Assembly: GCA_038232255.1 (NCBI GenBank)
Contig: JBBSIF010000120.1
Coordinates: 1-7,697, forward strand
Source of the DNA: JAWWPG01 sp038232255
GTDB taxonomy: Bacteria > Actinomycetota > Actinomycetes > Propionibacteriales > Nocardioidaceae
DNA length: 7,697 nucleotides
Direction: 5' to 3'
Shown here: in pieces, positions 6,019-7,697 of the stretch
Layout: the number at the start of each line of letters is the position of its first letter
How positions within the stretch are numbered: position 1 is the stretch's first letter
The notes under the pieces: model-generated
What the model was told of the DNA's origin: nothing
Database searches by the model: none
What the model saw: the letters and a program-made list of their open reading frames with translations, nothing else
Program-made: the position numbers and the translations under genes

Positions 6019-6082
6019 GATGGTTCGGACCAAGGCGCGCCATGAGCGGGTTGTTCCTACGCGCGCCTTGTTCCGAACCATC
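6019..6082. repeat. Inverted repeat with 22-base arms, REP-like or terminator-like
   Basis: The left arm 6019-6040 and right arm 6061-6082 are reverse complements with one mismatch (C6030 opposite A-pairing T6071). They contain TGGTTCGGA and CAAGGCGCGC and enclose a 20-base loop at 6041-6060. The stem is far longer than chance would give. No T-run follows on either strand, so it is not a classical intrinsic terminator. A repetitive extragenic palindrome, a remnant of a small mobile element, or a non-classical terminator for the DMT gene about 145 bases upstream are the options. Confidence 0.8.
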
Positions 6083-6086
6083 CGGG

Positions 6087-6164
6087 GTTGCGGGGCGGGT
6101 CGTCCCGACGCGTGCCCGGATCCGGGTTGCGGGGCGGGTCGTCCCGACGCGCGCCCGGATCCGG
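6087..6164. repeat. Two tandem 39-base repeats, one mismatch apart
   Basis: Units 6087-6125 and 6126-6164 abut exactly and differ only at T6113 versus C6152. Each begins GTTGCGGGGCGGGTCG and ends CCCGGATCCGG. The junction creates a perfect 12-base palindrome CCCGGATCCGGG at 6115-6126, and each unit holds a small GTCG/CGAC hairpin. The near-identity points to a recent duplication. The array starts four bases after the large inverted repeat, suggesting that the two belong to one repetitive element. Confidence 0.85.
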
Positions 6165-6168
6165 ACTA

Positions 6169-6201
6169 CCCGAGCCGGCGCGGCGGCTGACCCAGCTCGG
6201 G
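6169..6201 (-). terminator. Possible hairpin terminator of the DMT transporter
   Basis: CCCGAGC (6169-6175) pairs perfectly with GCTCGGG (6195-6201) around a 19-base loop, about 25 bases past the transporter stop on the minus strand. There is no U-run after it, so termination is only inferred from position and stem strength. Confidence 0.3.
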
Positions 6202-6226
6202 CGGCGCCCCGGATGCGAGGGCGAGG

Positions 6227-7153
6227 CTAGTCGAGCGGCACCGCCAACGACTGGCGAGTGCGCTGCGCTGTGACGACCACCGCCAGCCCGGCACAGATGA
6301 GCGCCAAGCCGCCATACACGGCCACCGGCGGCGCCTGTCCCAGGAACACCGCGGCCAGCAGCGCGGCTCCCGGCACTTCGAGGAGCAGCGTCATCGAGAC
6401 GAGCGTCGGGCTCATCACCGCCAGCAGGTGGTTGAACACCGAGTGCCCGAGGAGCTGGGCGGCGACGGTCACCGCGAGGATCAGCAGCCAGCCCTTGAGG
6501 GGGAAACCGACGATGGAGGTCCCTCCAGCGAGACTGGCCAGCAGCAGCACGGCGGCGCTCGTCGAGTAGCAGATCAGCGTGTACGTCGACGTGCTGGCCA
6601 CCTGACGCACCCGGCCGCCGACGATCGTGTAGAGGGCTGCGAACGCACCACCGAGGAAGGCCAGCCCGTCGCCGGCGAGGGCGCGCGACGAGACGGTCAG
6701 GTCGACGCCGGACACCACCAGCACGCCACCGAAGGCGAGCGACAGCCCCAGCCACACGCGGCCGCTGGTCGCCGTACCGGTGGCCCTGGCAAGGACGACC
6801 ACCCAGGCCGCCTGGAGGCAGACCAGCGACGTCGCGGACGCGACCGACGTCAGCTTCAGCGACCACGTCCACGCTGCGAAGTGGCCCGCGAGCATCAGGC
6901 CGGCGAAACCGCTGCGCACCAGTTCACGCCGAGGCAGGGTCAGCAGCTCCTCGCGGTACCTCGTCAGGCCGCTCGGCGCGACGGCCAGGGCGCCAAGGCC
7001 GCTTCGCCACAGCGACATCGCCAGCGCCGGCACCGACGTCGCAGCCGCCATCAGCGGTCCCGACAGCGACACCCCGACGACTCCCAAGACCAGCAGCGAC
7101 AGCTGGCTGCTGCTCAGCTCAGGGGAACGGAGGGCGCCCTCCTGGTCGGTCAC
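6227..7153 (-). CDS. EamA/DMT-superfamily transporter
   Basis: Predicted inner-membrane carrier of 308 residues with about ten hydrophobic helices in two EamA repeats, roughly residues 17-150 and 160-300. Typical features are the SLWRSGLGAL segment after helix 2, the HFAAWTWSLKLTSVASATSLV stretch closing the first half (helices 3-4), the loop before LEVPGAALLAAVFLGQ in the second half, and a short hydrophilic C-tail. EamA carriers usually export metabolites or amino acids; the substrate is not readable here. The GTG at 7153 is chosen because AGGA lies seven bases before it and the length then matches the family. A longer frame to 7276 would overlap the divergent gene and lacks a ribosome site. 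No partner gene is adjacent on the same strand. The 46-base divergent spacer to the next gene must hold both promoters. Confidence 0.9.
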   Translation of the reverse strand: MTDQEGALRSPELSSSQLSLLVLGVVGVSLSGPLMAAATSVPALAMSLWRSGLGALAVAPSGLTRYREELLTLPRRELVRSGFAGLMLAGHFAAWTWSLKLTSVASATSLVCLQAAWVVVLARATGTATSGRVWLGLSLAFGGVLVVSGVDLTVSSRALAGDGLAFLGGAFAALYTIVGGRVRQVASTSTYTLICYSTSAAVLLLASLAGGTSIVGFPLKGWLLILAVTVAAQLLGHSVFNHLLAVMSPTLVSMTLLLEVPGAALLAAVFLGQAPPVAVYGGLALICAGLAVVVTAQRTRQSLAVPLD

Positions 7154-7160
7154 CGGGCAA

Positions 7161-7164
7161 TCCT
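7161..7164 (-). promoter_or_regulatory. Shine-Dalgarno sequence that sets the DMT transporter start
   Basis: AGGA on the minus strand sits seven bases before the GTG at 7153. It is the reason for preferring this start over the in-frame ATG at 7201, which shares a CCATGG with the start of the opposite gene and has no ribosome site. Confidence 0.5.
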
Positions 7165-7186
7165 GCCTGCTGCCCCGCAGCTGTGG

Positions 7187-7192
7187 CACGCT
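7187..7192 (+). promoter_or_regulatory. Very weak candidate -10 (CACGCT) for the right-edge gene
   Basis: CACGCT ends seven bases before the ATG at 7200, the same spacing as the leaderless boxes elsewhere, but the first T of TAnnnT is replaced by C. No Shine-Dalgarno sequence is present. Confidence 0.2.
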
Positions 7193-7199
7193 GCCATCC

Positions 7200-7697
7200 A
7201 TGGCGTACGACGAGACCGCGCAGCGCGCCTTGCTGGACGAGGCCTCGAGGAAGAGCGCAATCGTCTGGCTCTGCATCGACGGCCGCAGCTCCGCGCGCTG
7301 GCACGCCTGGCTCGGTGGCCACCTCTACCTGCTCACCGGTCCCGGGGAGCAACCCGACCCGGGCCTGGCCGAGTCAGGCGTCGCGCGGGTCGTCGTACGC
7401 AGCAAGGACGACGGCCGGCACCTCCTCACGGTCGACACAGGCGTCTCAGTGCTCCGCCCTTCCGACGAGGACTGGGCGATGGCGACGGCTGAGCTCGCCA
7501 AGCTGCGGCTCAACCTGTCGGACCCCGCTCACGCGCGGGAGCGCTGGGCGGATCCAGCGTTCACCGTCTACCGGCTGACGCCCCGGTTCCCTCTCGCCGA
7601 GCTGCCTGGCGGGCTGCCCGACGACAGCCGGCGCCGCACGCCGGTGCCGACTCCCGCCACGACCACGCGGCCGGTGTCGCTCACGAGACGTCGGGTA
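7200..7697 (+). CDS. Unrecognised protein, 3' end cut off by window; possible split-barrel fold
   Basis: An open frame of 166 codons runs from ATG 7200 to the right edge with no stop. I do not recognise a named family. Residues 20-75 read as alternating beta strands (SAIVWLCIDG, ARWHAWLGGHLYLLTGPGEQP, VARVVVRSKDDGRHLLTVD), reminiscent of pyridoxamine-oxidase-like or flavin-reductase-like split barrels, but no cofactor motif is clear. The GPGEQP loop (47-52), the VRSKDDG block and KLRLNLSDPAHARERWADP (101-119) look like conserved islands. From about residue 140 the sequence turns into a Pro/Thr/Arg-rich, probably disordered tail. The protein is soluble, with no signal peptide or membrane helix. 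The coding case rests on protein-like composition and the divergent layout with the DMT gene. Function is unknown. Confidence 0.75.
   Translation, partial: MAYDETAQRALLDEASRKSAIVWLCIDGRSSARWHAWLGGHLYLLTGPGEQPDPGLAESGVARVVVRSKDDGRHLLTVDTGVSVLRPSDEDWAMATAELAKLRLNLSDPAHARERWADPAFTVYRLTPRFPLAELPGGLPDDSRRRTPVPTPATTTRPVSLTRRRV

Larger units (their letters stand above)
5892..6226. other. 335-base gap without a gene, rich in repeats
   Basis: No credible coding frame is found between the CoA-ester lyase start and the DMT transporter stop. From the lyase side the gap holds the lyase ribosome site and weak -10 box (to 5935), then about 80 bases of GC-rich sequence with nothing recognisable. Next come a large inverted repeat (6019-6082), two 39-base tandem repeats (6087-6164) and a smaller hairpin (6169-6201). 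Open frames here on either strand only mirror the repeats. Confidence 0.7.

Noticed and set aside
6087..6164. CRISPR array
   Set aside because: The units abut with no spacers, there are only two copies, and there are no cas genes.
6042..6230. Small plus-strand frame starting in the loop of the inverted repeat (MSGLFLRAPCS...)
   Set aside because: It is made of the inverted repeat and the 39-base repeats, with a repeated 13-residue period coming from the DNA repeat. No ribosome site was found.
6428..7492. Plus-strand open frame of 354 codons across the DMT gene and the right-edge gene
   Set aside because: It is antisense to the transporter, then overlaps the right-edge gene in another frame. 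It is very rich in Arg, Gln and Gly with no hydrophobic core.
1..7697. A new multi-gene defence, biosynthetic or mobile system
   Set aside because: The genes are single, mostly divergent or convergent housekeeping or accessory families with no shared operon, transposase, integrase or synthase. Only the repeat cluster at 6019-6201 is unexplained.

Overview
The window looks like ordinary chromosomal DNA of a high-GC actinomycete (Actinomycetota). It is strongly GC-rich with G/C-ending codons and uses several GTG starts. Several genes have a TAnnnT box placed 6-7 bases before the start codon and no Shine-Dalgarno sequence, the usual look of leaderless actinobacterial transcripts. The protein families also fit: a 14-helix DHA2 drug exporter, a small secreted M1 metallopeptidase, a Thr/Pro-linker lipoprotein and a CitE-like CoA-ester lyase. 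The genus cannot be named from the sequence alone.

Layout: (1) 1-1313, minus: DHA2/EmrB-QacA-type MFS exporter, cut by the left edge. (2) 1377-1781, plus: Nudix hydrolase, divergent from the exporter. (3) 1891-3342, minus: secreted M1 zinc metallopeptidase, convergent with the Nudix gene. (4) 3492-4082, minus: histidine phosphatase resembling yeast Shb17. (5) 4142-4813, plus: lipoprotein with a Thr/Pro/Ser-rich stalk, divergent from the phosphatase. (6) 4926-5891, minus: HpcH/HpaI aldolase/CitE-family CoA-ester lyase, convergent with the lipoprotein. (7) 5892-6226: a 335-base gap holding a 22-bp-arm inverted repeat, two nearly identical 39-bp tandem repeats and a smaller hairpin. (8) 6227-7153, minus: EamA/DMT transporter. 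(9) 7200-7697, plus: unrecognised conserved-looking protein, divergent from the transporter and cut by the right edge. The MFS, phosphatase, M1, CitE and DMT genes are read on minus, and the Nudix, lipoprotein and last genes on plus. Most long open frames elsewhere are GC-driven shadows.

No two genes form a tight operon. They sit as divergent or convergent singletons with their own promoter-like boxes, so there is no sign of one multi-gene system. I found no tRNA, rRNA, CRISPR array, transposase, phage gene, toxin-antitoxin pair or defence cassette. The points most worth a second look are a perfect 17-base palindrome covering the putative -10 box of the exporter, the repeat cluster at 6019-6201, the close resemblance of the phosphatase to sedoheptulose-1,7-bisphosphatase, and a 45-base imperfect duplication between the lipoprotein and CitE genes.
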